Source: JARRON01 sp037383845
Lineage (GTDB): Bacteria; Pseudomonadota; Gammaproteobacteria; Steroidobacterales; XN24
Direction: 5' to 3'
Assembly: GCA_037383845.1 (NCBI GenBank)
Contig: JARRON010000016.1
Span: 124,001-188,000 of the forward strand
DNA length: 64,000 nt
The notes beneath the pieces are model-generated. The model made no database searches and was not told the origin of the DNA. It worked only from the letters and a program-made list of their open reading frames with translations. Both the position numbers and the translations under genes were made by a program. The number at the start of each line of letters is the position of its first letter. Positions within the stretch are counted from its first letter, which is position 1. Positions 1-9,252 of this stretch are shown here, piece after piece.

Positions 1-1878
1 GGCTGCGGGCGCAGCGCCAACATCGACGACGGCAACCTCAACTACGACACGGGCCTCTACTCGAACGTGGTCAAGGCGGTGTCGGAGATCGAGCTGAGCT
101 ACAAGGACTCATTCGGTGTCTTCGTCCGGGGCTCGGGCTTTTACGACTTCGAGGCCGACCAGACCGAGCGCACGCCCCTCGGCGTGGGCGCGGAAGGACT
201 GGTGAAGCAGGACGCTCGCCTTCTGGACGCCTTCGCCTACGCCCGCTTCAACCTGGGCAGTTGGCCGGCGGAGATCCGCGCGGGCGACCAGGTGATCAGC
301 TGGGGCGAGAGCACGTTCATCCAGGGCGGCATCAACCTCACCAACCCGTTCGACGTGAACAAGCTCCGGCTGCCTGGCTCGGAACTGAAAGAGGCTCTCC
401 TGCCCCAGGGGATGGTGTCGTTCAACATCTCGCCGACCCAGAACCTGAGCCTCGAGGCCTACTACCAGTACGAGTGGGAGCCGGTGGTGCCCGACGCGAC
501 CGGTACCTACTACTCGACCAACGACTTTGCCGTTCGCGACGGTCGTTACGTCATGCTGGGTTTCGGCGCCTGGTCGGACCTGGGCACTGACTGGTCCGGT
601 CTGGGCGGCAGCTTCATCCCGGACTTCAACTTCGTCCCGCGCCGGCCCACGGAGGAGCCGGACGACGACGGGCAGTATGGCGTCGCGCTGCGCTACTTCG
701 CCGAGAACCTCATGGGCGGCATGGAGTTCGGCTTCTACTACATCCGCTACCACAGCCGGCTGCCGCTGCTGAACGGTCTCACCGGCACGCCAGCGGGCTT
801 CGCCAACGCCGCGGCTGCGGCCACGGCCATGCAGGGCGCCGCCTTCGGGCTGTCCTCCGGCCTGTCCTTCGACGCCGCGGTCAGCACGGCGGCCCAGGCC
901 GCGGTCAACACTGCCGCCAGCCTCGGTGGCGATCTGACCCTGGCCGAAGCCACGGACCGCGCCGCGGTGGCGGGCAACGTGTACCTGGCAGACGCGTCCC
1001 AGCTGGCGGGACTGGTGGGCTCCTTCGCGTCCCATGAGCTGGGCGTGACTTCCGGCTACTACGTGACCTATCCCGAAGACCTGGATCTCTACGGCTTCAG
1101 CTGGAGCGGCTACCTGGGCAACACGGGTATCGCCTGGCAGGGCGAGTTCTCCCTCAAGCAGGACTTCCCGCTGCTGAAGGACGACGTGGAGCTTTTGTTC
1201 GCTGCCCTGTCGCCGCTGGACGCCCTGGCGCCGGACCCGAGCTTCTCGTGCCCGACCAACCCCACGGCGATCGGCGCGCTGGGCTGCTACAACCAGGTGG
1301 GCAACTACGCTGGTCGCTTCAACGAGGTGATCGAGGGGTACATCGAGCGTGACGTCTACCAGTTCCAGACGACGTTCACCTACCTGTCAGGCCCCCTGCT
1401 GGGCGCCAATACAGGTGCTTTCGTGGGCGAAATCGGCGTGACCTACGTGGACGACTTCCCGTCCCAGACCAGCGGCGGTCCCAACGGCCAGGGTCTGCGC
1501 CTGAACGGCGAGGGCACGTCGGTGTCCGGTAACGAGGCCCTGGCTTCCCGGCACTTCGGCGAGACGGAACCGGCCAGCGCCTTCCCGGACGAGACGTCCT
1601 GGGGCTACCGGCTCCGGGCCGCCCTGGTCTACAACAACGCCATCGGCCCGTGGACGGTGACCCCGAACCTGGGCTGGTCCCATGACGTGAGCGGCAACTC
1701 GCCCGGCCCGGGCGGCAGCTTCATCGAGGACCGTACCGCCCTGTCCCTGGGTGTTACCGGCTCTCTCAGGAATACCTACGAGCTGTCCCTGAACTACGCA
1801 CAGTTCGGCGGCGCCGGCAGATTCAATACGAGCAACGACCGGGATTTCATCGGCTTCTCGGCGAAGGTCTCGTTCTAA
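1..1878 (+). CDS. DUF1302 outer-membrane barrel protein, 5' truncated
   Basis: The reading frame is open from the first base of the window, so the start codon and signal peptide lie upstream; 625 residues are visible and end in a terminal Phe (KVSF), as is usual for outer-membrane beta-barrels. Alternating aromatic/polar strands, many Gly/Asn turns and the motif WGESTFIQGGINLTNPFD near the N-terminus match the DUF1302 family, which is generally predicted to form a barrel in the outer membrane. An Ala-rich insertion lies around positions 780-1000. The next gene, DUF1329, starts about 20 bp downstream, and the pair is followed by YCF48-like and MMPL genes, a recurrent operon in Gamma- and Betaproteobacteria. 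The substrate is not known; hydrophobic compound or lipid transport is the usual proposal and remains inference. Confidence 0.88.
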   Translation, partial: GCGRSANIDDGNLNYDTGLYSNVVKAVSEIELSYKDSFGVFVRGSGFYDFEADQTERTPLGVGAEGLVKQDARLLDAFAYARFNLGSWPAEIRAGDQVISWGESTFIQGGINLTNPFDVNKLRLPGSELKEALLPQGMVSFNISPTQNLSLEAYYQYEWEPVVPDATGTYYSTNDFAVRDGRYVMLGFGAWSDLGTDWSGLGGSFIPDFNFVPRRPTEEPDDDGQYGVALRYFAENLMGGMEFGFYYIRYHSRLPLLNGLTGTPAGFANAAAAATAMQGAAFGLSSGLSFDAAVSTAAQAAVNTAASLGGDLTLAEATDRAAVAGNVYLADASQLAGLVGSFASHELGVTSGYYVTYPEDLDLYGFSWSGYLGNTGIAWQGEFSLKQDFPLLKDDVELLFAALSPLDALAPDPSFSCPTNPTAIGALGCYNQVGNYAGRFNEVIEGYIERDVYQFQTTFTYLSGPLLGANTGAFVGEIGVTYVDDFPSQTSGGPNGQGLRLNGEGTSVSGNEALASRHFGETEPASAFPDETSWGYRLRAALVYNNAIGPWTVTPNLGWSHDVSGNSPGPGGSFIEDRTALSLGVTGSLRNTYELSLNYAQFGGAGRFNTSNDRDFIGFSAKVSF

Positions 1879-1898
1879 TAAGACGCGGAGGAGTGTCA

Positions 1899-3278
1899 AT
1901 GCTTTACAGGAATATTGCCCGGGCGCTCGCGGCAGCCGCCCTGGTGGGTGTCGCGTCGCCGGCAGCTGCCGGCGAGCTGTCTGCCGACCAGATCGCCCGG
2001 CTGGACAACGATCTCACGCCCTACGGGGCCATCCGCGCGGGGAACGACGCCGGCACCATCCCGGCATGGACCGGCGGCATCACCAGCCCGGCAGCGGCCG
2101 GCTTCCCCGACTTCGTCTCCGGCGGGCATCACCCGGATCCTTACGCGGATGACAGGCCCCTGTACCGGATCACTGCTGACAACATGGCCCAGTACGACGA
2201 CATCCTCACCGAGGGCCACAAGGCATTGCTGCGGACCTATCCCAGTTATTACATGGACGTCTACCCGAGCCGGCGCAGCGCCGCGGTGCCCCAGCGCATC
2301 TACGATGCCACCAAGGAGGTGGCGGCAACGGCCCATCTCACCGAAGGTGGCAACGGCGTCACCGGCGCGGTGGAGGGCGTCCCCTTCCCGATCCCGGAGA
2401 ACGGCCTGGAAGCGATCTGGAACCACATCCTCCGCTACCGCGCCGACATGGCGAAGCGTTCCGTGGGCCAGGCTCCGGTGACCCGGGACGGCGCCTACAC
2501 CATGGTGAAGTTCACGGACGAGTACCTGGGCCAGTACGGCCTGGCCGGCATCACCGAGGAAGAGCTGGACAACGTCATCATCTTCTTCAAGCAGACCGTG
2601 GAAGCGCCGGCCCGCCTGGCTGGCGAGGTGCTGCTGGTTCACGAGACCCTGAACCAGGCCAAGGAGAACCGGCGGGCCTGGATCTACAACCCGGGTCAGC
2701 GGCGCGTGCGCCGGGCGCCCAACGTGGCCTTCGACAACCCGCGGACGGCCTCCGACGGGCTGGCCACCTCGGACCAGCTGGACATCTTCAACGGCAGCCC
2801 GGAGCGCTACAACTGGACCCTGGTGGGCCGTAAGGAAATCCTCATCCCGTACAACAGCTACACGCTGCACAGTAACAAGCTGAAGTACGACGACATCCTC
2901 ACCCCGCTGCACACCAACCAGGAGTACGCCCGGTACGAGCTGCACCGGGTCTGGGTGGTGGATGCGGTACTCAAGGAGGGGACACGTCACGTCTACAAGC
3001 GGCGCACCTTCTACATCGACGAGGATTCCTGGCAGGCGATGGTGGTGGACTGCTACGACAACCGGGACCAGATCTGGCGCGTCCAGGAGGGCCATTCCAT
3101 CAACTACTACGATGTGCCCACGTTCTGGACCACCCTGGAGACCACGATCGACCTGCAGTCCGGCCGCTATCTCGCCATTGCCCTGAACAACGAGGAGCGG
3201 ACGACCTACGATTTCAACGTGCAGTACTCGCCGGATGACTTCAGCCCGGCGTCGCTGCGCCGGACTGGTATCCGCTAG
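1899..3278 (+). CDS. DUF1329 periplasmic protein
   Basis: A 459-residue protein with an N-terminal signal peptide (hydrophobic Ala-rich stretch ending near SPAAAGE) followed by a DUF1329 domain; the early segments LTPYGAIRAGN and IPAWTGGI are typical of the family. DUF1329 proteins have folds resembling LolA/LolB lipoprotein carriers, so a role in carrying lipids or hydrophobic compounds across the periplasm is plausible but inferred. The ATG at 1899 is chosen over an in-frame GTG at 1893 because GGAGGAG at 1887-1893 gives it ideal spacing, and the GTG overlaps that Shine-Dalgarno sequence. It is the second gene of the operon, immediately after the DUF1302 barrel gene. Confidence 0.9.
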   Translation: MLYRNIARALAAAALVGVASPAAAGELSADQIARLDNDLTPYGAIRAGNDAGTIPAWTGGITSPAAAGFPDFVSGGHHPDPYADDRPLYRITADNMAQYDDILTEGHKALLRTYPSYYMDVYPSRRSAAVPQRIYDATKEVAATAHLTEGGNGVTGAVEGVPFPIPENGLEAIWNHILRYRADMAKRSVGQAPVTRDGAYTMVKFTDEYLGQYGLAGITEEELDNVIIFFKQTVEAPARLAGEVLLVHETLNQAKENRRAWIYNPGQRRVRRAPNVAFDNPRTASDGLATSDQLDIFNGSPERYNWTLVGRKEILIPYNSYTLHSNKLKYDDILTPLHTNQEYARYELHRVWVVDAVLKEGTRHVYKRRTFYIDEDSWQAMVVDCYDNRDQIWRVQEGHSINYYDVPTFWTTLETTIDLQSGRYLAIALNNEERTTYDFNVQYSPDDFSPASLRRTGIR

Positions 3279-3341
3279 TTGCCTGGACGGTCGGGGGCCC
3301 CGCCCCCGGCCTCGTCAGGATCGCGCGCCGGGAGGCCGCTG

Positions 3342-4421
3342 ATGCTTCCGTTACTGCCGTACCCACGCCGTGCCGTGGCGGTCCTGGCCGCCTCATGGGC
3401 CATGTGTCTGGCTTCCCCGGTGCAGGCCCAGACCGGCTGCGCTGATCCGGTCCCGGAGGACCAGTGGTCCACCCTCGCGCCCCTGGCCACCGACGCCATG
3501 ATGCTGGACGTGGTCAAGGCCGGGGAGTCCTTTTTCGCCGTGGGCGACAGGGGCTATGTCGTGTTCAGCGAGGACAACGGCCGGAGCTGGACCCAGCAGG
3601 TCACGCCGACTCGCTCGCTGCTGACGGCCGCGTGGTTCGCCGACCGGCAGCTGGGGTGGGCCGTGGGCCATGACGCGGTGATACTGCGGACCACCAACGG
3701 CGGCGACACGTGGTGCCGGGTCCACTGGGCCCCGGAACTGGAGCAGCCTTTGTTCGATGTCTGGTTCGCGGACGAGGACAACGGCATCGCCATCGGCGCC
3801 TACGGCTTCTTCCTGCGCACCAGCGACGGCGGCGACAGCTGGACCCAGGTGACTTTCGAGCCGGGCGATCTGGCCACTGAGGAAGCCGGGGACGAGGCTG
3901 CCGCCGACGAAGGCGAGGAAGACTGGGACGAGGACTTCAACCTGGCCGGCGATTTCCACCTGAACAAGATCATCGTGGCCGGGGACAAGCGGCTGTTCAT
4001 CGCTGCCGAGGCCGGCCATCTCTACCGGAGCCGGGACGGCGGGCGCAACTGGGTGGAGCTCCCCTCTCCCTACGACGGCTCGTTTTTTTCGGGCATCTAC
4101 CTCGGGGGCGACTCGGTCCTGGCGTTCGGGCTGCGGGGCAACGTTTTCCGCACCGACGATGCCGGCAGGAACTGGCGCCGGATCTCCATGCCCGCGGACC
4201 GGTCCCTGTTCGGCGGCGGCCGGCTGAACGACGGGTCCGTGCTCCTGCTCGGGGCGTCCGGCGTCATGCTGGTCAGCAGGGAGGGCGAGAGCTTCCGCCT
4301 GGTGCAGCGGCCCGACAGGAAGATGCTCATGACCTTCCAGCCAACCGATGACGACGGCATCGTGCTGGTCGGCGAGCCGGGAGTGGAGCGGATAGAGCGT
4401 TCGGAGCTGGCACAGCCGTGA
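3342..4421 (+). CDS. YCF48/BNR-repeat beta-propeller protein, exported
   Basis: A 359-residue protein with a signal peptide (hydrophobic core AVAVLAASWAMCLASPVQA) and repeated BNR/Asp-box motifs of the form S-x-D-G-G-x-x-W (for example SEDNGRSW, TTNGGDTW, TSDGGDSW, SRDGGRNW, TDDAGRNW), as in the YCF48/HCF136 propeller family. An acidic insert (GDEAAADEGEEDWDED) lies at roughly residues 180-205. The start at 3342 has GGAGG six bases upstream; an upstream TTG at 3279 would put the signal peptide internally. YCF48-like propellers assist assembly of membrane complexes in phototrophs. Here it sits between DUF1329 and an MMPL permease, so it probably assists or regulates that envelope system (inference). 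Confidence 0.85.
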   Translation: MLPLLPYPRRAVAVLAASWAMCLASPVQAQTGCADPVPEDQWSTLAPLATDAMMLDVVKAGESFFAVGDRGYVVFSEDNGRSWTQQVTPTRSLLTAAWFADRQLGWAVGHDAVILRTTNGGDTWCRVHWAPELEQPLFDVWFADEDNGIAIGAYGFFLRTSDGGDSWTQVTFEPGDLATEEAGDEAAADEGEEDWDEDFNLAGDFHLNKIIVAGDKRLFIAAEAGHLYRSRDGGRNWVELPSPYDGSFFSGIYLGGDSVLAFGLRGNVFRTDDAGRNWRRISMPADRSLFGGGRLNDGSVLLLGASGVMLVSREGESFRLVQRPDRKMLMTFQPTDDDGIVLVGEPGVERIERSELAQP

Positions 4422-4435
4422 CGGGAGGAACCGGG

Positions 4436-6787
4436 ATGAAACGGGGTGGAGTCACCGGGTTCCTCGAGAACCTCATCTTCGGAAACCGCCTGCTGGTGAT
4501 TGCGATCTTCGCACTCATCACCATCGCCATGGCGTACACCGCCGCAACCCGGCTGCGCGTGGACGCGGGCTTCAGCAAGCAGCTGCCCCTGGAACACGAA
4601 TACATGCAGACGTTCCTGGAGCACTACGCCGACTTCGGCGGGGCCGACCGGATCCTCATCGCCCTGGTGGCTGAGGACGGGGACATGTTCGACCCCGAGT
4701 TCTTCCGGGCGATGAAGCAGGCTACCGACGCCGTGTTCTTCATCCCGGGCGTGGACAGGGCCAAGGTCACGTCCATCTTTACGCCCAACGTGCGCTTCCT
4801 GGAGGTCACGGAGCAGGGGATCGCCGCCGGCGATGTCATCCCGGCGGATTTCCAGTACACGCCCGATGACCTGGAGAAGGTCCGGGAGAACATCCTCAAG
4901 GCGGGCATCGTCGGCCGGCTGGTGGCCAACGACTTCTCGGGGGCCATCATCAGCGCCCAGCTGCTGGAGGTGAATCCGGCAACCCAGGAGAGGCTGGACT
5001 ATTTCGACGTGGCGCGGCAGCTGGAGCAGCAGGTCCGGGCGGAGATCGAGAACGAGAACATCACGGTCCGGATCATCGGTTTCGCCAAGATCGTGGGCGA
5101 TATCAAGGAAGGCGCCAATCGGGTAGTGCTGTTCTTCGCTGTCGCGTTCCTGATCACCGCAATCCTCGTCTACATCTACTGCCAGTCCATCAAGATCGCG
5201 ATGGTGCCGCTGATCTGCAGCGTCTTCGCCGTGATCTGGGAGCTGGGTGCTCTGCCCCTGCTGGGATTCGGCATCGACCCCATGGGCCTTCTGGTGCCGT
5301 TCCTTGTGTTCGCCATCGGCGTATCCCACGGCGTACAGATGATCTCCGCCTTCGGCAGCGAGATCTACGAGGGCGCGGATCCGGAGACCGCCGCCCGCAA
5401 CAGCTTCCGCCGGCTCCTGGTGCCTGGGGGCATTGCCCTGATATCCGACACCATCGGCTTCATCACGATCCTGTTCATCGACATCCGGATCATCCAGGAG
5501 ATGGCCCTGACAGCCTCCCTGGGCGTGGCCTGCATCATCCTGACCAACCTGGTCCTGCTTCCGGTGCTCATCAGTTTCGTGAATCCGGGCCCGGACTACC
5601 GCGACAAGCTCGAACGGCGCGCCCAGCAGATGGCGCCGCTCTGGGACGGCCTCACCGCCGTCTCCCACAGAAAGACCGCGGCCGTCATCCTGGTCATCGC
5701 CGCCGGCCTGTTCGCCTTCGGCGCCTGGAAGGGATCCCAGGTCCGCATCGGCGATCTGCACGCGGGTGTGCCCGAACTGCGCTCGGACTCCCGCTACAAC
5801 ATCGACTCGCGGGACATCACCGACAGGTTCTCCATTGGCGTGGACCTGATCAACGTCATCGTGGAGGTGGGGGAGAACGGCTGCGTCAAATGGCCGCTGA
5901 TGGACGCCATCGACCGGTTCGCCTGGCACATGAGGAACGTGCCCGGCGTGCAGACGGTGGTGGCCCTGCCCCAGGTGGCCAAGATCGTCACCGCCGGGTG
6001 GAACGAGGGTTACCCCAAGTGGCGCAGCCTGTCCCGCAACGAACTCGTGCTCGTGCAGGCCCTGGCGCGGGTGGAGACCAGCACCGGCCTGCTCAACCGG
6101 GACTGCAGTGTCATCCCGGTCATGATTTTCACCGAGGATCACAAGGCCGAGACTATCAACCGCGTGGTGTCCGAGGTGAAGTCGTGGCGCGAGGAGCATC
6201 CCGTCGAGGGCGCCGAGTTCCGGCTGGCCACGGGTAACGTGGGCGTAATGGCGGCAATGAACGAGGAAGTCGAGGCATCCCAGTTCCCGATCCTTGCCTA
6301 CGTGTTCGGTGCCGTCATCATCCTCTGCTGGCTGAGTTTCCGCTCCCTGCGGGCAGTGGCCTGCATCGTGATTCCGCTCGCCCTGGTGTCCCTCCTGGCC
6401 TATGCGCTGATGGCGTTCATGCAGATCGGCCTAAAGGTCAACACCCTGCCGGTGGCCGCTCTTGGCGTGGGCATCGGCGTGGACTACGGCATCTACATCT
6501 ACAGCCGGTTCCAGCACTACCTGAAACAGGGCTATGACGTGCAGCAGGCGTTCAACGCCACCCTGGGCGTGACGGGTAACGCCGTGGTGTTTACCGGTAT
6601 CACCCTGGCCATCGGCGTGTTCACGTGGATCTTCTCGCCGCTGCAGTTCCAGGCGGACATGGGCATCCTGCTCACGTTCATGTTCCTCGTGAACATGCTG
6701 GGGGCCATCCTGCTCCTGCCGGCCCTGGCGACCTGGATCCTGCCTGGCAAGTACCAGCACCAGCGGCCTGCCGAACAGCCCGACTGA
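4436..6787 (+). CDS. MMPL/RND-superfamily transporter
   Basis: A 783-residue inner-membrane protein with two MMPL-type repeats: one N-terminal helix, a periplasmic domain, a cluster of about five helices (about residues 230-400), a second lone helix, a second periplasmic domain, and a last group of helices to about residue 775. The segment GVGIGVDYGIYIYSRF in the C-terminal half is the conserved helix of hydrophobe/sterol-type RND proteins. This size and architecture match the RND family found with DUF1302/DUF1329 genes rather than tripartite HAE1 pumps of about 1,030 residues. ATG 4436 has GGGAGG upstream; a GTG at 4418 overlaps the stop of the preceding gene and is less likely. It closes the four-gene operon. 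The substrate is unknown; lipid or other hydrophobic cargo is inferred. Confidence 0.9.
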   Translation: MKRGGVTGFLENLIFGNRLLVIAIFALITIAMAYTAATRLRVDAGFSKQLPLEHEYMQTFLEHYADFGGADRILIALVAEDGDMFDPEFFRAMKQATDAVFFIPGVDRAKVTSIFTPNVRFLEVTEQGIAAGDVIPADFQYTPDDLEKVRENILKAGIVGRLVANDFSGAIISAQLLEVNPATQERLDYFDVARQLEQQVRAEIENENITVRIIGFAKIVGDIKEGANRVVLFFAVAFLITAILVYIYCQSIKIAMVPLICSVFAVIWELGALPLLGFGIDPMGLLVPFLVFAIGVSHGVQMISAFGSEIYEGADPETAARNSFRRLLVPGGIALISDTIGFITILFIDIRIIQEMALTASLGVACIILTNLVLLPVLISFVNPGPDYRDKLERRAQQMAPLWDGLTAVSHRKTAAVILVIAAGLFAFGAWKGSQVRIGDLHAGVPELRSDSRYNIDSRDITDRFSIGVDLINVIVEVGENGCVKWPLMDAIDRFAWHMRNVPGVQTVVALPQVAKIVTAGWNEGYPKWRSLSRNELVLVQALARVETSTGLLNRDCSVIPVMIFTEDHKAETINRVVSEVKSWREEHPVEGAEFRLATGNVGVMAAMNEEVEASQFPILAYVFGAVIILCWLSFRSLRAVACIVIPLALVSLLAYALMAFMQIGLKVNTLPVAALGVGIGVDYGIYIYSRFQHYLKQGYDVQQAFNATLGVTGNAVVFTGITLAIGVFTWIFSPLQFQADMGILLTFMFLVNMLGAILLLPALATWILPGKYQHQRPAEQPD

Positions 6788-7005
6788 CGGGAGAGCCTTC
6801 CTGCCGACGCCGCCCCGGGCCCAGTCCTTCCCGGGGGAGCGGTTGCGTGCCGGCCGGGCATGCTGCTCCCCGCCTGGCGGCCATCAGGCAGCGTCCGCTG
6901 CGGCGCAGCGGTGCGGGAGCAGGGGGAGATTTTGGCGGCCCGAAACCCGCCTTGCCGCCGGCGGATTCAGCCGGCAGCCGCCGGCCTGCGGGGCACAGGG
7001 GCCCC

Positions 7006-7245
7006 TCAGGCGTTGAGATCTGGAATCAGTTCACTTTCGAGACGGGTGATCTGGTCCTTCAGCATCAGCTTGCGCTTCTTGAGGCGCCGCAGCTGCAGCT
7101 GATCGACCAGCGGATCCTCCGCCAGCCTGGTGATCACGTCATCCAGGTCGCGGTGGGCCACCCGAAGTTCTTTCAGTCGGCTCATGTTACTGAAAAGATC
7201 GGTGTCGATTTTCGGATCGGTCATGTTGCCGGTGATGACCTGCAT
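7006..7245 (-). CDS. YdcH-like DUF465 protein
   Basis: A 79-residue, highly charged alpha-helical protein. The segments LKELRVAHRDLDDVI and LKKRKLMLKDQITRL are characteristic of the DUF465/YdcH family, small coiled-coil proteins of unknown function. The start at 7245 is preferred because a GGGGGA purine run lies about five bases upstream; alternatives are ATG codons at 7272 and 7224. It faces the MMPL gene across a 218-bp convergent intergenic region that has GC-rich dyads but no T-tract. Confidence 0.75.
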   Translation of the reverse strand: MQVITGNMTDPKIDTDLFSNMSRLKELRVAHRDLDDVITRLAEDPLVDQLQLRRLKKRKLMLKDQITRLESELIPDLNA

Positions 7246-7335
7246 GGGTCCCCCGTCGGTGACACGGGCCATGCCGGCTAGCTTAGACCTGCCCGCCCGA
7301 CCCTGCCACCGCGGGAGATACCTATGTGGCGTGAC

Positions 7336-7680
7336 TCAGCCCGGAGGAGGTGGCTCGGCATCCACCGTGAGCCGGGCCGAGGCCAGGCCGACGGACGTGA
7401 CACGGCGCCCCAGCATGAGTACGAAACCTTCCAGCCGGCGCTGCCCGTCATCGCTGTATTCGAAGGCGTAGGTTCTCTCCAGGGCCAGCTGGCCCCGCTC
7501 GTCCCGGCGCGGCCACAGGCGGCTCAGTGCCACGGTGCCGTCAAGGAGTTCCAGCTGAAGTCTGCGGCAGGCCTCTGCAGCCGCCTCGTTTGCCTTTTCC
7601 CTGGCTGCCATGCTGCTGTGCCACAGCCACAGGCCGGCGACGAGGACCAGAAGGATGGTGCCGAGATAGCCCCCGGTCAC
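7336..7680 (-). CDS. DUF3301 single-pass membrane protein
   Basis: A 114-residue protein with one N-terminal transmembrane helix (YLGTILLVLVAGLWLW) followed by a cytoplasmic or periplasmic domain with AREKANEAAAEACRRLQLELLDGTVAL, the signature of DUF3301. The function is unknown. Translation should start at the GTG at 7680, which overlaps the cysQ stop codon (GTGA), indicating translational coupling; a longer frame reading back to 7839 is only the antisense-free overlap with cysQ. Found downstream of cysQ in several Gammaproteobacteria. Confidence 0.8.
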   Translation of the reverse strand: MTGGYLGTILLVLVAGLWLWHSSMAAREKANEAAAEACRRLQLELLDGTVALSRLWPRRDERGQLALERTYAFEYSDDGQRRLEGFVLMLGRRVTSVGLASARLTVDAEPPPPG

Positions 7681-8480
7681 GGCAGGTAGGCGGTCCAGTC
7701 CCTGGATGCGTCGGCGTAAGCGATGAACCAGCCGTTGAGGACGCTGGAGCCCTTGTTGTAGCCCAGGGGCTGTCCGTGGGTGTCCACGACGCTGCCCCCG
7801 GCGGCTTCCAGTACCGCCTGGGCGGCCGCGGTGTCCCACTCAGAGGTGGGCCCGAGCCTCGGGTAAACGTCCGCCCCGCCCTCGGCCAGGATGCAGAACT
7901 TGAGGGAAGAGCCGAGGGCGACCGTCTCGTGGGGTCCGAGCCGCTCCAGGTAGCCGTCCAGGTCGGGTCCGCGATGGGACCGGGAGGCCACGACCTTCAC
8001 CGGGCCGTCGCCCAGCCGGCGTACCGTGATGGATTCCGCCGGGCCGTCGCCGGTCTGCTTCCATGCCCCCTGGCCCACGATTCCGCTGTAGGTCACGCCG
8101 GTGACGGGAACGTGGACGACGCCCAGCCGGGGGCGATGGCCCTCGATCATGGCGATGTTGACGGTGAACTGGCCGTTTCTGTTGACGAATTCCTTGGTGC
8201 CGTCGAGGGGATCGATCAGCCACAACCGTGACCAGTGGCGGCGCTCCTCCCACGGGGCCTGACGCGACTCCTCGGACAGCTGGGGCAGCCGGGGCTCGAT
8301 TTCGGCAAGACCGGCCTTGATCACGTCGTTGGCCCGCCGGTCCGCCTCGGTGATGGGTGAGTCGTCCGACTTGGCGTCCACCTGGAAGTCGGACTCGTAT
8401 ACCTCGAGGGTGGTGCGCCCGGCCTCCCGGGCAATCCGGATCACGCTGTCGAGCAGCTCGCGGTCAATGGTGTCGGTCAC
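7677..8480 (-). CDS. cysQ: 3'(2'),5'-bisphosphate nucleotidase
   Basis: A 267-residue inositol-monophosphatase-fold enzyme expected to hydrolyse 3'-phosphoadenosine 5'-phosphate to AMP during sulfate assimilation. Metal-binding motifs are visible: DDSPITEADRRAN near the N-terminus, the core DPLDGTKEF, and EWDTAAAQAVLEAAGG near the C-terminus, all typical of CysQ. The GTG at 8480 is chosen as start because AGGAG lies six bases upstream; an ATG at 8540 would overlap the divergent yrfG gene. The 58 bp between the cysQ and yrfG starts must carry both promoters. It is coupled to the DUF3301 gene downstream. Confidence 0.93.
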   Translation of the reverse strand: MTDTIDRELLDSVIRIAREAGRTTLEVYESDFQVDAKSDDSPITEADRRANDVIKAGLAEIEPRLPQLSEESRQAPWEERRHWSRLWLIDPLDGTKEFVNRNGQFTVNIAMIEGHRPRLGVVHVPVTGVTYSGIVGQGAWKQTGDGPAESITVRRLGDGPVKVVASRSHRGPDLDGYLERLGPHETVALGSSLKFCILAEGGADVYPRLGPTSEWDTAAAQAVLEAAGGSVVDTHGQPLGYNKGSSVLNGWFIAYADASRDWTAYLP

Positions 8481-8538
8481 GGGTGTCTCCTGGGAATCCA
8501 CGGGCGAGGCTGGGGCAGGGGCTATATGATACCGGGCC

Positions 8539-9252
8539 ATGGACCTGGTCTCCCGGCACGCCTTCGACTGGGCGGATTACGACACGGTGCTGTTCGACAT
8601 GGACGGCACCCTGCTGGACCTGAAATTCGACAACTACTTCTGGCAGCAGCTGATCCCGGAGCGCTACGCAGAACTCCACGGCCTTGGCGCCGACGAGGCC
8701 GTCAGGATCCTCGAACCCCGCTTCGCCGCGAAACGGGGCACCCTGGAGTGGTATTGCATCGACTACTGGAGCCGGGAGCTGGGACTGGACATCGGGCGCC
8801 TGAAGGCCGAGGCGGAGGACCACATCGATTTCCTGCCCGACGTCCCCGAGTTCCTCATGGAGGTGCGGGAGCTGGGCAAGCGCTCGGTCCTCGTTACCAA
8901 CGCTCATCGCAGGGTGCTCTCCGTGAAGCTGCGGCGCACCGGCCTGGACCGGTTCCTGGATGCCATGCACTGCAGCCACGACCTGGGCCTGCCCAAGGAG
9001 AACCCGGCCTTCTGGGGACGGCTCCAAAGCCGGGAGCCCTTCGACCCGGAACGAACGGTCCTGGTGGATGACAGCCTGCCCGTACTGAGGTCGGCCCACG
9101 CCTTCGGCATGGCCCGGGTCATCGCCATCCGACGTCCGGACTCCAGTCAGCCCTCCCGGCCTGTGGATGACTTTCACGCGGTGGAGAGTGTGGCCGAACT
9201 CTCGCCACGTCGGGGCCGTGGACGCCGCGGGGGGACAGGCTCAGCCGTCTGA
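8539..9252 (+). CDS. yrfG: GMP/IMP nucleotidase, HAD superfamily
   Basis: A 237-residue HAD-like phosphatase with motif I DMDGTLLDLKFDNYFW, motif II LVTNAHRR and motif IV VDDSLPVL. These segments align closely with E. coli YrfG, which dephosphorylates purine 5'-mononucleotides. It is divergent from cysQ. The C-terminal tail is Arg/Gly-rich and unlike E. coli; its last 12 bases overlap the 3' end of rhlB on the other strand, so the tail may be a relaxed extension rather than functional. Confidence 0.9.
   Translation: MDLVSRHAFDWADYDTVLFDMDGTLLDLKFDNYFWQQLIPERYAELHGLGADEAVRILEPRFAAKRGTLEWYCIDYWSRELGLDIGRLKAEAEDHIDFLPDVPEFLMEVRELGKRSVLVTNAHRRVLSVKLRRTGLDRFLDAMHCSHDLGLPKENPAFWGRLQSREPFDPERTVLVDDSLPVLRSAHAFGMARVIAIRRPDSSQPSRPVDDFHAVESVAELSPRRGRGRRGGTGSAV

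Noticed and set aside
109..1035. Long minus-strand open frame opposite the DUF1302 gene
   Set aside because: Arg/Gly/Ala-rich antisense product caused by high GC content; no family resemblance, and the plus-strand barrel is convincing.
4097..6199. 700-codon minus-strand frame opposite the MMPL gene
   Set aside because: His/Asp/Gly-rich composition typical of a GC shadow frame; contains no domain motifs.
6788..7005. Terminator in the convergent MMPL-DUF465 gap
   Set aside because: GC-rich dyads are present, but none forms a clean stem with a following T-run.
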